DNA of 64,000 nucleotides from Rhodoluna sp. GTDB taxonomy: Bacteria > Actinomycetota > Actinomycetes > Actinomycetales > Microbacteriaceae. Both the position numbers and the translations under genes were made by a program. Under the pieces are notes generated by a model. That model did not search any database and was not told where the DNA came from. It saw nothing but the letters and a program-made list of their open reading frames with translations. Positions 32,573 through 40,800 of this stretch are shown piece after piece (within the stretch, counting starts at the first letter, position 1; each line of letters opens with the position of its first letter). The DNA is taken from contig NZ_JAHEDV010000003.1 of NCBI RefSeq assembly GCF_024641065.1, positions 62,001-126,000 of the forward strand, written 5' to 3'.

Positions 32573-33967
32573 ATGTCTGAACAACTGAAGCACCCCAACT
32601 TGGTTTTGGGCATAATCGCGCTCAGTTATTTGATGCTGGTGGTCGACCTTTCGATTGCCATAACAGCCCTTCCGCTCATCCAGGCTGACTTGGGTTTCAG
32701 TACTGCATCGCTTTCTTGGATTCAGAATGCATACACGCTGATTTTTGGCGGATTACTCTTGCTCGGTGCCCGCATCGGCGATCTCTTTGGCCGTCGCCGC
32801 ATGTTCATCGGGGGACTCGGGTTTTTCATGGGTGCCTCACTTTTGGTGGGCCTCGCAACTTCAGCCGAAGTCATGATTGTGGCGCGAGTACTTCAAGGCG
32901 TGGGCGCTGCTGTTCTAGCGCCTTCGACTTTGGCGCTGCTCAGCACAAGTTTTCCGGTGCAACCAGAACGAGGCAGGGCGATGGCCATTTATGGCTCGAT
33001 CACCGGCATCGGCACGAGCCTAGGTTTGGTTCTGGGCGGTTGGGTAGCCGAAGCTTTTGACTGGCGCTGGGCGTTTATTGCTAACGTGCCCCTGGGCATC
33101 GCCCTCATGATTGCCGCTCGCGCTTACCTGGTTGAAACTCCAAGACAAACTGGTCGCGTCGATGTTTGGGGTGCGGCGCTTTCGACCGTCGGCATGACCG
33201 CAATTGTTTATGCCCTAATTCTTGCTGCTGAAGAAGGCTGGCAACAAAACATCACTTGGATGCTTTTGCTGGTCGGCATCATCTCAATCGGAGCATTCAT
33301 CCAGGTAGAAAAGAAGGTAAAAACGCCTCTGGTTCCGCTGCGACTGTTTAGGAGCGCTCAACGCTCAGGAGCCAACCTAGCCAGAGCCTTATTTGTGGGG
33401 TCAATGGCGGCATTCTGGTTCTTCGTTTCGCAGTTCCTGCAGGTTGCAAAAGGATTGAATCCACTCGAAACCGGACTAGCCTTTTTGCCGATGACGCTCG
33501 CTAGTTTTGCAATTGCATTCTTTGTTCCGCGCCTCTCTCGCCGTTTCGGTGACACACCGTTTCTGGCTGGTGGTTTAGCAACTGTTGCGATTGGCACTAT
33601 TTGGCTTAGCCAATTCACTGCCAATGGGTCTTATCTGTGGCAGGTGGCTGTGCCGATGGTGCTAGTGGGTATTGGCCAGGGGGCCTCAACCATTCGTTTG
33701 ACAACCGCGGGAATAGCTGGAGTTTCAGCTGAGGATTCTGGAGTGGCTTCGGGCATAGTCAGCACGGCTGTTCAGCTCGGCAGCTCACTTGGCCTTAGTG
33801 TTCTGATTGCCTTGGCCGCAGTAGTTGAAGTTGGTGGGCTTTCGGCCGGTGAGGCGATCTCGAAGCAGGCAAATATTGCCGTTTTCGGCGGAGGGATTCT
33901 TTGCGCTATCGCACTGGCTATTGTTCTGGTTTTTGTCTTGCCAAAGAAACTTCAGCTGGGCGACTAA
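32573..33967 (+). CDS. MFS transporter, DHA2-like drug exporter
   Basis: A 464-residue exporter with about 14 helices. It shows VVDLSIAITALPLIQADLG in helix 1, motif A ARIGDLFGRRRMF after helix 2, and ARVLQGVGAAVLAPSTLAL around motif B/C. It is separate from the DHA2 gene at 10-12 kb. The leader of roughly 50 bases contains TAGACT at 32538-32543 as a possible -10, but no clear Shine-Dalgarno sequence. Substrate unknown. Confidence 0.88.
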   Translation: MSEQLKHPNLVLGIIALSYLMLVVDLSIAITALPLIQADLGFSTASLSWIQNAYTLIFGGLLLLGARIGDLFGRRRMFIGGLGFFMGASLLVGLATSAEVMIVARVLQGVGAAVLAPSTLALLSTSFPVQPERGRAMAIYGSITGIGTSLGLVLGGWVAEAFDWRWAFIANVPLGIALMIAARAYLVETPRQTGRVDVWGAALSTVGMTAIVYALILAAEEGWQQNITWMLLLVGIISIGAFIQVEKKVKTPLVPLRLFRSAQRSGANLARALFVGSMAAFWFFVSQFLQVAKGLNPLETGLAFLPMTLASFAIAFFVPRLSRRFGDTPFLAGGLATVAIGTIWLSQFTANGSYLWQVAVPMVLVGIGQGASTIRLTTAGIAGVSAEDSGVASGIVSTAVQLGSSLGLSVLIALAAVVEVGGLSAGEAISKQANIAVFGGGILCAIALAIVLVFVLPKKLQLGD

Positions 33968-34060
33968 GAACAAAATTAGATATTAAAAAGCTTCTAGTAA
34001 ATTTTTGCGGTAAGCCACTAACCTGACATCAAGAAATGATTGTCAGGGGGCTTTAGGCAA

Positions 34061-35806
34061 ATGACGAATAACCAAATTGAAAAGCAGATCAAGCTCTATA
34101 AACTCGCGCTAATTCTTCTGGCCTCAGCTACAGGAATCACGATTGCTGGCTTCTTTCAAGTCTTGGCGATGCAGTCGTCGAATGGCGATCTAAGTTTTAG
34201 CCATGCACTCGCTGGCAACGGTTTATTTAGCCCATTGGCAACACTAATTGCAGACCTAATTGCCGCTCCCGGCATGATCTGGCTTTATCGCTCATCCAAG
34301 AAATTAGCCACTTTGTCGCCTGAAGGTGCGAGAACCAAATATCGAGCAATCTGGGCGTTTCAACAAATAGTCGGAACCATCGTGACCGCTGGCGCAGTAG
34401 TGATGATTCCTGGCTCGCTGATGGCAATTCAGATGTTGTTGCCTGGTTTCGCCGTAGTCTTTCCAATTTTTGCCGGCGCATATATTCACCTGCGCGCACG
34501 GGCCTTGAATCGAGAGTATCGACTCGCAGAGAACACGCCGCCGGCTGTCCAAGCTGAACTAGAGGTCGACAACAAACCAGAGATCACAACAGACCCTAAA
34601 TCTGGAATGGTTCCGTTGGTCATAACTGGCCTTTTACTAGCAATCAATGTTGTTGGTGAAATAAGTTTTTACAACGATTTTAGAAGTGATCCGGGGTTCT
34701 CTACGCTCGGATCGAGCATGTATCCATCAAGCATGATGCTGGGACTGGCTCAATTCCTCGACATATTTGTAATCGACCTCATTGCGCTTGTGTTCATGAT
34801 TATTGCTATCAAGGCTCGGGCAAGGTATCCAAAAGGCCGAATGCGCCTAATCGCAATTTTTACGATCGCAAACCTGGCAATATTTCCGGGAGCATTTGCA
34901 ACACCTTTGGCTTTGTCTGCAGGCCCTAATGCGGCAGCCAGCCAGCTTGTGTCACAGCAAAAAGACTCCTACGAGACAATGAATTATTTGCAGAACCAGC
35001 CTCTCCCAGCTGGTTTCGGAATGATCGACGAGTTCAGTTCTTGCCTCGATGCCGGCTGCGGTCAAGAAGTGAATTCGTTTTGGCGCACTGGGGTTTACAA
35101 ACTCGAGGATCCTGCCATTCTCGAAACCTGTGAGGCAGTAATTAGTTATGGACTCAACCTTGGGTTAGACAACTATTCGGCAGGTGAGAATGGCGAAACT
35201 CTGCCTCTCGGCGATGGTGTTGAGGCTGCATCGGTCTGTGCCAAAACCATGGATGAATACCCCCGTCTGAAAGTTCAGCAATATGAGGCAATTTCGCCTC
35301 GGTTCACAATTTCGGGAACGGCTAATTTTGGGGCAAGAAGCCCATTACAACTCGAGCTCATGTTGATGAAAGCCGGCAAACTGTCTGAGGTTCCAAACAC
35401 CTGGGGTTACGACTTTTCAATCGCAACGACTTATAACTCAAGCCCTGCTGATGCAGGTAACGGAGGCCTTTCTCAGGGCACGGTTGAGATTAACGCTTTG
35501 CTCGAAGCATTTGGCCAAGCCCGATTGGCCGAACCCGATCGCAACCCAACCGATCCAAAATTCGTCAAAGAAATTCTCGCCGGTTATGAATATCCGGTCG
35601 ACATTACCGTGGTCGAAAGCTCGCCAGGTGTTGCAAATCGCCTAGACCTAACTAACTCTGATCGCGCTCACATGTGCCTTTCGATTGACGCCCGGGATGA
35701 GGAATACATGGGAAGCCCCGATCCTGGAACTGGCTATGGGCTCGGATACATGAACGATCTTGAAGTTCTCAAAGGATTCGGAAACGCTGTTGAGGGCGGA
35801 TGTTAA
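34061..35806 (+). CDS. unknown membrane protein with a large C-terminal extracellular domain
   Basis: A 581-residue protein that I do not recognise. About six hydrophobic helices lie in the first ~290 residues (for example LALILLASATGITIAGFF, IVTAGAVVMIPGSLMAIQML, FVIDLIALVFMIIAIKA). Then comes a soluble domain of ~290 residues with seven Cys (SSCLDAGC, ETCEAVI, SVCAKTM, HMCLSID, final GGC), likely outside the cell and partly disulfide-bonded. The ATG at 34061 follows GGGGG/AGG in a ~30-base leader after TAACCT; a TTG at 34040 is possible. It is AT-richer than its neighbours. Confidence 0.7.
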   Translation: MTNNQIEKQIKLYKLALILLASATGITIAGFFQVLAMQSSNGDLSFSHALAGNGLFSPLATLIADLIAAPGMIWLYRSSKKLATLSPEGARTKYRAIWAFQQIVGTIVTAGAVVMIPGSLMAIQMLLPGFAVVFPIFAGAYIHLRARALNREYRLAENTPPAVQAELEVDNKPEITTDPKSGMVPLVITGLLLAINVVGEISFYNDFRSDPGFSTLGSSMYPSSMMLGLAQFLDIFVIDLIALVFMIIAIKARARYPKGRMRLIAIFTIANLAIFPGAFATPLALSAGPNAAASQLVSQQKDSYETMNYLQNQPLPAGFGMIDEFSSCLDAGCGQEVNSFWRTGVYKLEDPAILETCEAVISYGLNLGLDNYSAGENGETLPLGDGVEAASVCAKTMDEYPRLKVQQYEAISPRFTISGTANFGARSPLQLELMLMKAGKLSEVPNTWGYDFSIATTYNSSPADAGNGGLSQGTVEINALLEAFGQARLAEPDRNPTDPKFVKEILAGYEYPVDITVVESSPGVANRLDLTNSDRAHMCLSIDARDEEYMGSPDPGTGYGLGYMNDLEVLKGFGNAVEGGC

Positions 35807-35809
35807 AGT
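35804..35809 (+). promoter_or_regulatory. leaderless -10 element for DUF2256-photolyase
   Basis: TAAAGT, 6 bases, ATG at 35816. The first three bases are the stop codon of the previous gene. Confidence 0.6.
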
Positions 35810-35815
35810 AAGGGC

Positions 35816-35953
35816 ATGCCCCGATTAGCCCAGACCAAGAATGGCCACCCGCCGAAAATTTGTGAGCGCTGCGGTTTGCCGTTTGAATGGCGCAAAAAAT
35901 GGGAGCGAGACTGGGCAAATGTGAAGTTCTGCTCGCAGAAGTGCAAGGGCTAA
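35816..35953 (+). CDS. DUF2256 small zinc-ribbon-like protein
   Basis: A 45-residue protein. Two Cys pairs ([10 protein letters not shown] and [10 protein letters not shown]) frame a basic, Trp-rich middle ([10 protein letters not shown]), the DUF2256 pattern, probably binding one metal ion. Its TAA is directly followed by the photolyase ATG, so they are one operon; DUF2256 genes are frequent neighbours of this photolyase class in bacteria. The role is unknown, possibly DNA or cofactor related. Confidence 0.88.
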   Translation: MPRLAQTKNGHPPKICERCGLPFEWRKKWERDWANVKFCSQKCKG

Positions 35954-37429
35954 ATGGCTCGAATTCTCTATGTGCCTTTTGATCACCTGAACTTCGACTT
36001 CGGAGTTCTAAAGGGCGCTGACCCTGCATCTGATGTCATAGCCATGGTCGAGAGCCAACGAATGGTAACCGGCCGGCCCTGGCATAAAGAGAGGCTCTTT
36101 TTTCTGATTGCTTCGGCCAGGCATTTTGCAGCAGAGGCCCGCAGGCGGGGTTTCGAGGTTCACTACATCCAAGCCTCAAGCACCATCGAAGGCCTAAAGC
36201 AAATAGCTACCAATCTAGTGGCTGAATCAACTTTTCATTGTGCCGAGCCGTCTTCTTTCAGGCAGTATCAACAGCTAAAAGATTTTGGCGTCGAGTTCGT
36301 TGAAAATGATTTTTTCATGACCACTCGCAAGCACTTTTTTATGTGGGCAGAGCGTCAAAAAACTTTTGTGATGGAGAACTTCTATCGGGCCCAACGTGTT
36401 CGATTAGGCGTTTTGGTCAACGGCAGTGACCCTGAGGGCGGCCGGTGGAATTACGATTCTGAGAACCGCCTGCCACCTCCAAAAAATTATGTGTGGCCGC
36501 CATACCTGTTGCACGAGCGTGATGTCATCGACGCCGAAGTAGCTGCCGAATTGAACTTTGAGCCGAGCAAAACTTGGGCGACAACCAGGGCAGGCGCTCT
36601 GGCTCAACTAGATAACTTCATCACTAATCACCTGCAAAGCTTTGGCCCTTATGAAGACGCTATTGCTGAAGACAACTGGGCGCTTCATCACTCGCTTCTA
36701 AGCCCATATCTGAACAATGGCTTATTGAATGCGCGCGAAGTCGTTGAAGCAGCGGTCGTCGCCTACGAGTCAGGCGCAATTGCCATTCAGTCTGTCGAGG
36801 CTTTTATTCGGCAAATAATTGGCTGGCGCGAATACATCCATGGCATGTATTGGTTTCTTGGCGAGAGCTATCGCGAACAAAATCAACTAAGTGCAAATCG
36901 CCAACTGCTGCCCCTGTTCACCGACTCATCAAAAACACGAATGAACTGTGTGCGCTCTGTGGTTTCTGACATTGAGACTCGGGCTTGGGCTCATCACATT
37001 CCACGTTTGATGGTGCTGAGTAATCTTGCCCTGACCACCGGCGTCAACCCTCAAGAATTTCTTGACTGGATGCGTGAAAATTTCGTGGATGCAAATGAAT
37101 GGGTAATGGTGCCAAACATTATCGGCATGGCAACTCATGCCGACGGCGGAACGCTAATGACTAAGCCTTATGCTGCCGGCGGCGCCTATCTGAATCGGAT
37201 GACCCAGCACTGCAAAGGTTGCGCCTATGACCCGAAAAAGCGAATCGGCGATGATGCCTGCCCATTCACTACTTTGTACTGGGATTTTCTCGATCGGCAC
37301 AAAGATTTGTTCGCGAAAAATCATCGGATGAGTCAGCAGATTGCTGGGCTAAATCGACTGGGCGACTTGCACGAAGTTCGGGCAAGGGCAGCATCAGTAA
37401 TCAATGGCCTCGAGCAAGGAATCATATAG
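35954..37429 (+). CDS. cryptochrome/photolyase family protein with Fe-S cluster
   Basis: A 491-residue member of the FeS-BCP/CryPro class (deoxyribodipyrimidine photolyase-related), predicted to repair (6-4) photoproducts with blue light. Four Cys that could hold a 4Fe-4S cluster are visible: MNCVRS (~332), CKGC (~420 and ~423) and DACPF (~436), in the arrangement known for Agrobacterium PhrB. The FAD region contains SPYLNNGLLNAREV (~258) and WREYIHGMYW (~295). It sits directly after the DUF2256 gene. This fits a sunlit-water lifestyle. Confidence 0.92.
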   Translation: MARILYVPFDHLNFDFGVLKGADPASDVIAMVESQRMVTGRPWHKERLFFLIASARHFAAEARRRGFEVHYIQASSTIEGLKQIATNLVAESTFHCAEPSSFRQYQQLKDFGVEFVENDFFMTTRKHFFMWAERQKTFVMENFYRAQRVRLGVLVNGSDPEGGRWNYDSENRLPPPKNYVWPPYLLHERDVIDAEVAAELNFEPSKTWATTRAGALAQLDNFITNHLQSFGPYEDAIAEDNWALHHSLLSPYLNNGLLNAREVVEAAVVAYESGAIAIQSVEAFIRQIIGWREYIHGMYWFLGESYREQNQLSANRQLLPLFTDSSKTRMNCVRSVVSDIETRAWAHHIPRLMVLSNLALTTGVNPQEFLDWMRENFVDANEWVMVPNIIGMATHADGGTLMTKPYAAGGAYLNRMTQHCKGCAYDPKKRIGDDACPFTTLYWDFLDRHKDLFAKNHRMSQQIAGLNRLGDLHEVRARAASVINGLEQGII

Positions 37430-37490
37430 TCGGCTGTGCACAAAATTCACCAGCCCAGAGGCTGACTTTCTAGAACTGAATTATTTCGGC

Positions 37491-37496
37491 TAAACT
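37491..37496 (+). promoter_or_regulatory. -10 element of tRNA-Ser(GCU)
   Basis: TAAACT, identical to the -10 of the other two tRNA genes in the window. The -35 is poor (TTCTAG at 17 bases). Confidence 0.55.
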
Positions 37497-37508
37497 AATC
37501 AAGTTCTA

Positions 37509-37599
37509 GGAGACGTCGCATAGCCCGGTCGAGTGCGCCTCACTGCTAATGAGGTAGGGATCTTAAAGTCCCTCGGAGGTTCAAATCCTCTCGTCTCCG
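37509..37599 (+). tRNA. tRNA-Ser, anticodon GCT
   Basis: A class II tRNA: acceptor GGAGACG/CGTCTCC, anticodon loop CTGCTAA (anticodon GCT), long variable arm, T-arm GAGGTTCAAATCCTC, discriminator G. CCA is not encoded, unlike the other two tRNAs in the window, so it needs CCA addition. Confidence 0.95.
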
Positions 37600-37609
37600 C
37601 TCTAAACAA

Positions 37610-37640
37610 ATACCCCGTCAGGTTTGACGGGGTATTTTTT
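37610..37640 (+). terminator. intrinsic terminator after tRNA-Ser(GCU)
   Basis: ATACCCCGTCA and TGACGGGGTAT pair closely, followed by a T-tract. Confidence 0.92.
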
Positions 37641-37641
37641 C

Positions 37642-37815
37642 GTTTAACCGAAGTTTCATGAACCCGTTTCTGGCCCGTGTTTGCACTATGTGGGGTTAAC
37701 CCCAAATTCAAGTAGCTTCAAAAATGCCGAACTCTATCCTGAACTTTGCTGGTTGTACTGTGCCCAAATTGGGGCGCCCGAGCCATGCCGCAAGTAATAG
37801 AGAAAGTGTTTTTAC
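37642..37815. other. intergenic leader of the giant secreted protein
   Basis: There is no gene here. It contains the perfect palindrome TGGGGTTAACCCCA (37691-37704) and a second symmetric element CCCAAATTGGG near 37760. No clear Shine-Dalgarno sequence precedes the ATG at 37816; TAATAG at 37796-37801 may be a -10. Confidence 0.4.
37691..37704. promoter_or_regulatory. 14-bp perfect palindrome, possible operator
   Basis: TGGGGTTAACCCCA, 112 bases upstream of the giant secreted-protein gene and 51 bases after a terminator. Confidence 0.4.
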
Positions 37816-40800
37816 ATGTTGTCTTTGAAGTTCATCCGAGTATCAAAGCGAGTAGCTGCAGTCGCTGCAACCCTTGCCCTGTCATTCGCCGGCTTAGTTG
37901 CTGGCGTTGCGGCTCCAGCAAGCGCGACCACAACGAATGCTCGCCAGGTTGGTGGAGTAACTCTACTTTCTACCGGGTCAGTTGATCGAGTGGTCGAAAA
38001 AGACGGCTTCATTTACATGCTCGATGGCGGCAACAGCAGCGGCAAGCTTTTCCGCGCGAGTGCAACCGATGCTTCGATTGCTCCAACTTTGCTAGTTGAC
38101 GTGGATCCAAACATTGATGACTATTCGACGAGCTCATGCCGCACTCGGGCAGCACTTGGCGACTCAGTCACAATATTGGCTAATCCAACTGCCATGACAG
38201 TTTTTGGCAACGATCTCTATGTTCTTAACTGTGCTTCTAGCACAAACAACAGCGTGGTTAAGTTTTCACTTTCAGACACCAGCGCTACTTCTTTGACCGG
38301 TACGGTAGTTGCCAACAGCAGCTCAATAGGCACTTATGTCTACTACACCGACATTGCTATTGCTTCAAACGGACGTCTATTGCTCGCCACCGCACCAACT
38401 TACTCGACTGGTTCTATTGAGACCGTGCCGCTAGACGGAAACGGCCAATACTCTACAACCAAGTCAACTTTTGTTACAGCTCCTACAAATGAAGGGCCGG
38501 CACGATTTGCCAAGGATGCAAACGGAGACCTGTTTGCAATCAGCATTCCATGGCAGAGCCCTCGCACTTTGGCTGCGCGTTTCTTTGAGATTACGACCCC
38601 AACCGAGGCCACCGGGTCAATGGATGAGCTTGCGACCGTAGCAAGCTCCCGAGACGCCGATCCTAACTTTGCTATTGATCAAGCAACTGGTGATTTTCTT
38701 TACACAATCAACTACGGCACCAGTGCTGAATCAGGCAAAGTTCACCGTTTAGTAAAAGGTGCAGCCACTGACTGGGCAACCACAGAAGTTGCTGTTCAAC
38801 CGACCGGCGCTGTTGCACCAGTTTCTACAATCACTCTTGATACTGTCAACGCGATTTCAAACAAAACTACGCTCGATGTAGTTACCTCAAGCGCAATTAA
38901 TGTGGCAGTAGGCGACAGGGCAAACTCGGGCAGCTTCTCGGGAACAGGAATGTACCCTTCAAGCTTCAACGGGGCTACTGTAATTGCTGTCACTGACTCA
39001 ACTCACTTCAAGATTCGAACCGATTACGCGCTTTCGAACACTACTTACACCGGTTTTACATTTGACATCGGAATTGAACGCAGACTCGGTTATGTGTCAG
39101 CCTTGGCTGCAACTTCTAACGGCATTTTTATGGGTCTCAGCTCATACATGTATGACGCCGCAACCAGTACTTACAAATCGGGCGTTATGCGTTCAGTTGC
39201 TCTACAAGCACCTCGAGCTTTGAAGGCCTCAACAGCAAGTGCTTTCCACCGTGGATTGAGCGTCAGCTGGTCAACCGGCGCCTCGGTTCTCGGCATTGAT
39301 TCGATAGAAGCTCAGATCTGGGCTGGTGCGACAGCCGATGCTTCGCTAGCAGCCGCTACATCGGCATCCACTTCTCCAGTTGCCACTTGTGTACCGAGCA
39401 GCGCACTCTCGGCGAATAACACATTGTCTTGTGCCATTTATGAAGGTCTAGAGACCGGCAAGTACTACACCACACGAATCAAATCAACTAACGCTGCCGG
39501 ATCCACTTTGAGCGTTGCTCCAGTAGCGACAACCACACCTTATATTTCTCACCCGGCAGTGCTTGTAAGCGACCTCGCGCCAACCGCAACCTTGCCAGCT
39601 GAATCACCAACTGGCACTGGCCCTGGTTACGCTCACATTTCAACCACCGGCAGCGGATCAGCGATTGCTCTGCTTCGATCGGCAAGACCGCGCAAGAGCG
39701 TTGCTGACGGCCAGGGTGGCGTGTTCTATGCAATTCAGTCGGGTACATCAGCCGCCAGCGCAGTGAGCATCGTTCACCTACTGGCTGATGGAACGATTGA
39801 CACCACTTTGGGCTCTGGCGGTGTTCAAGACTTTGCTCAAGAGAACTCCCTAAGGACCATCACTTTGGCTACATTTGGTTCGGGTGCTGATGTCAAGTGG
39901 GCCGTGCAGGAGTACTTCTCCAGCACAGGCGTGATCAGAATTACTTCGCAAACCTCAGCCACCACGTCTGAGACTCTTACATACACAGTCAGCGACTTGG
40001 CTTCGATGTGTGTTGCGCAGTTTACAAACGCGAACCCAACTCAGTACAACACTGCACGTAATACCGGCACCCCGCAGCTTATTTCGACAAGCGCATCGGA
40101 ACCGATGATTTTAGCCAACTGCTACGTTCCGTATACTTTTGCAACTCAAGCGGGCTCCATCAACAACATGCCCGTATTGGTAACTGTAAGTGCTGATAAC
40201 ACTGTTGAGGTTTTCAGCTCGCTACTTGGTGACCCAACCGCTGCCGAGCTTGAAGCTTCTGGAGCCAAGCCATGTTTGGGCAGTCTGCAGGCAAGCTTTG
40301 CTGCAGCGAGCGGCACCACCGGCAAGGTAGCGACCTTGCTTTACCCTGCATCAAGCATGGCAAGCGCAATGTGTTCTTGGAATGCAGCTTCATCAACCGG
40401 TTACGCGTTCCAGATTGCTGACGATGGTGCCGTAACCAAGGTTTCAACCGGCAAAACCTATGACAACATGTCAAACTACCCACCGGCATTTGGGCAGACT
40501 TTTGCTGGCCTAGATGGCGAGACCTACCTCAGTAATAACTCTGGCATGTCAAGCACCACCTACTTCAAATTGAAGGCAGATGGAACCTGGGATTCAAGTT
40601 TTGGTTCTGCTGGAAGCCTTACCGTGGCTGGCCCTTCATGTATGGCTGCTATTTCTCAGGTAGTTGGAGTAGTCGAAGGAGCGCTTGGTCGTAGGTATCT
40701 CGCTGCCTACTCGATTGTCAACGGTGTCAGTTCAGGCTCCACTCCTGCACCTAAAAAGGTAACTCCAATCGGAATTCTGGTGAACCCTGGAACTACTACC

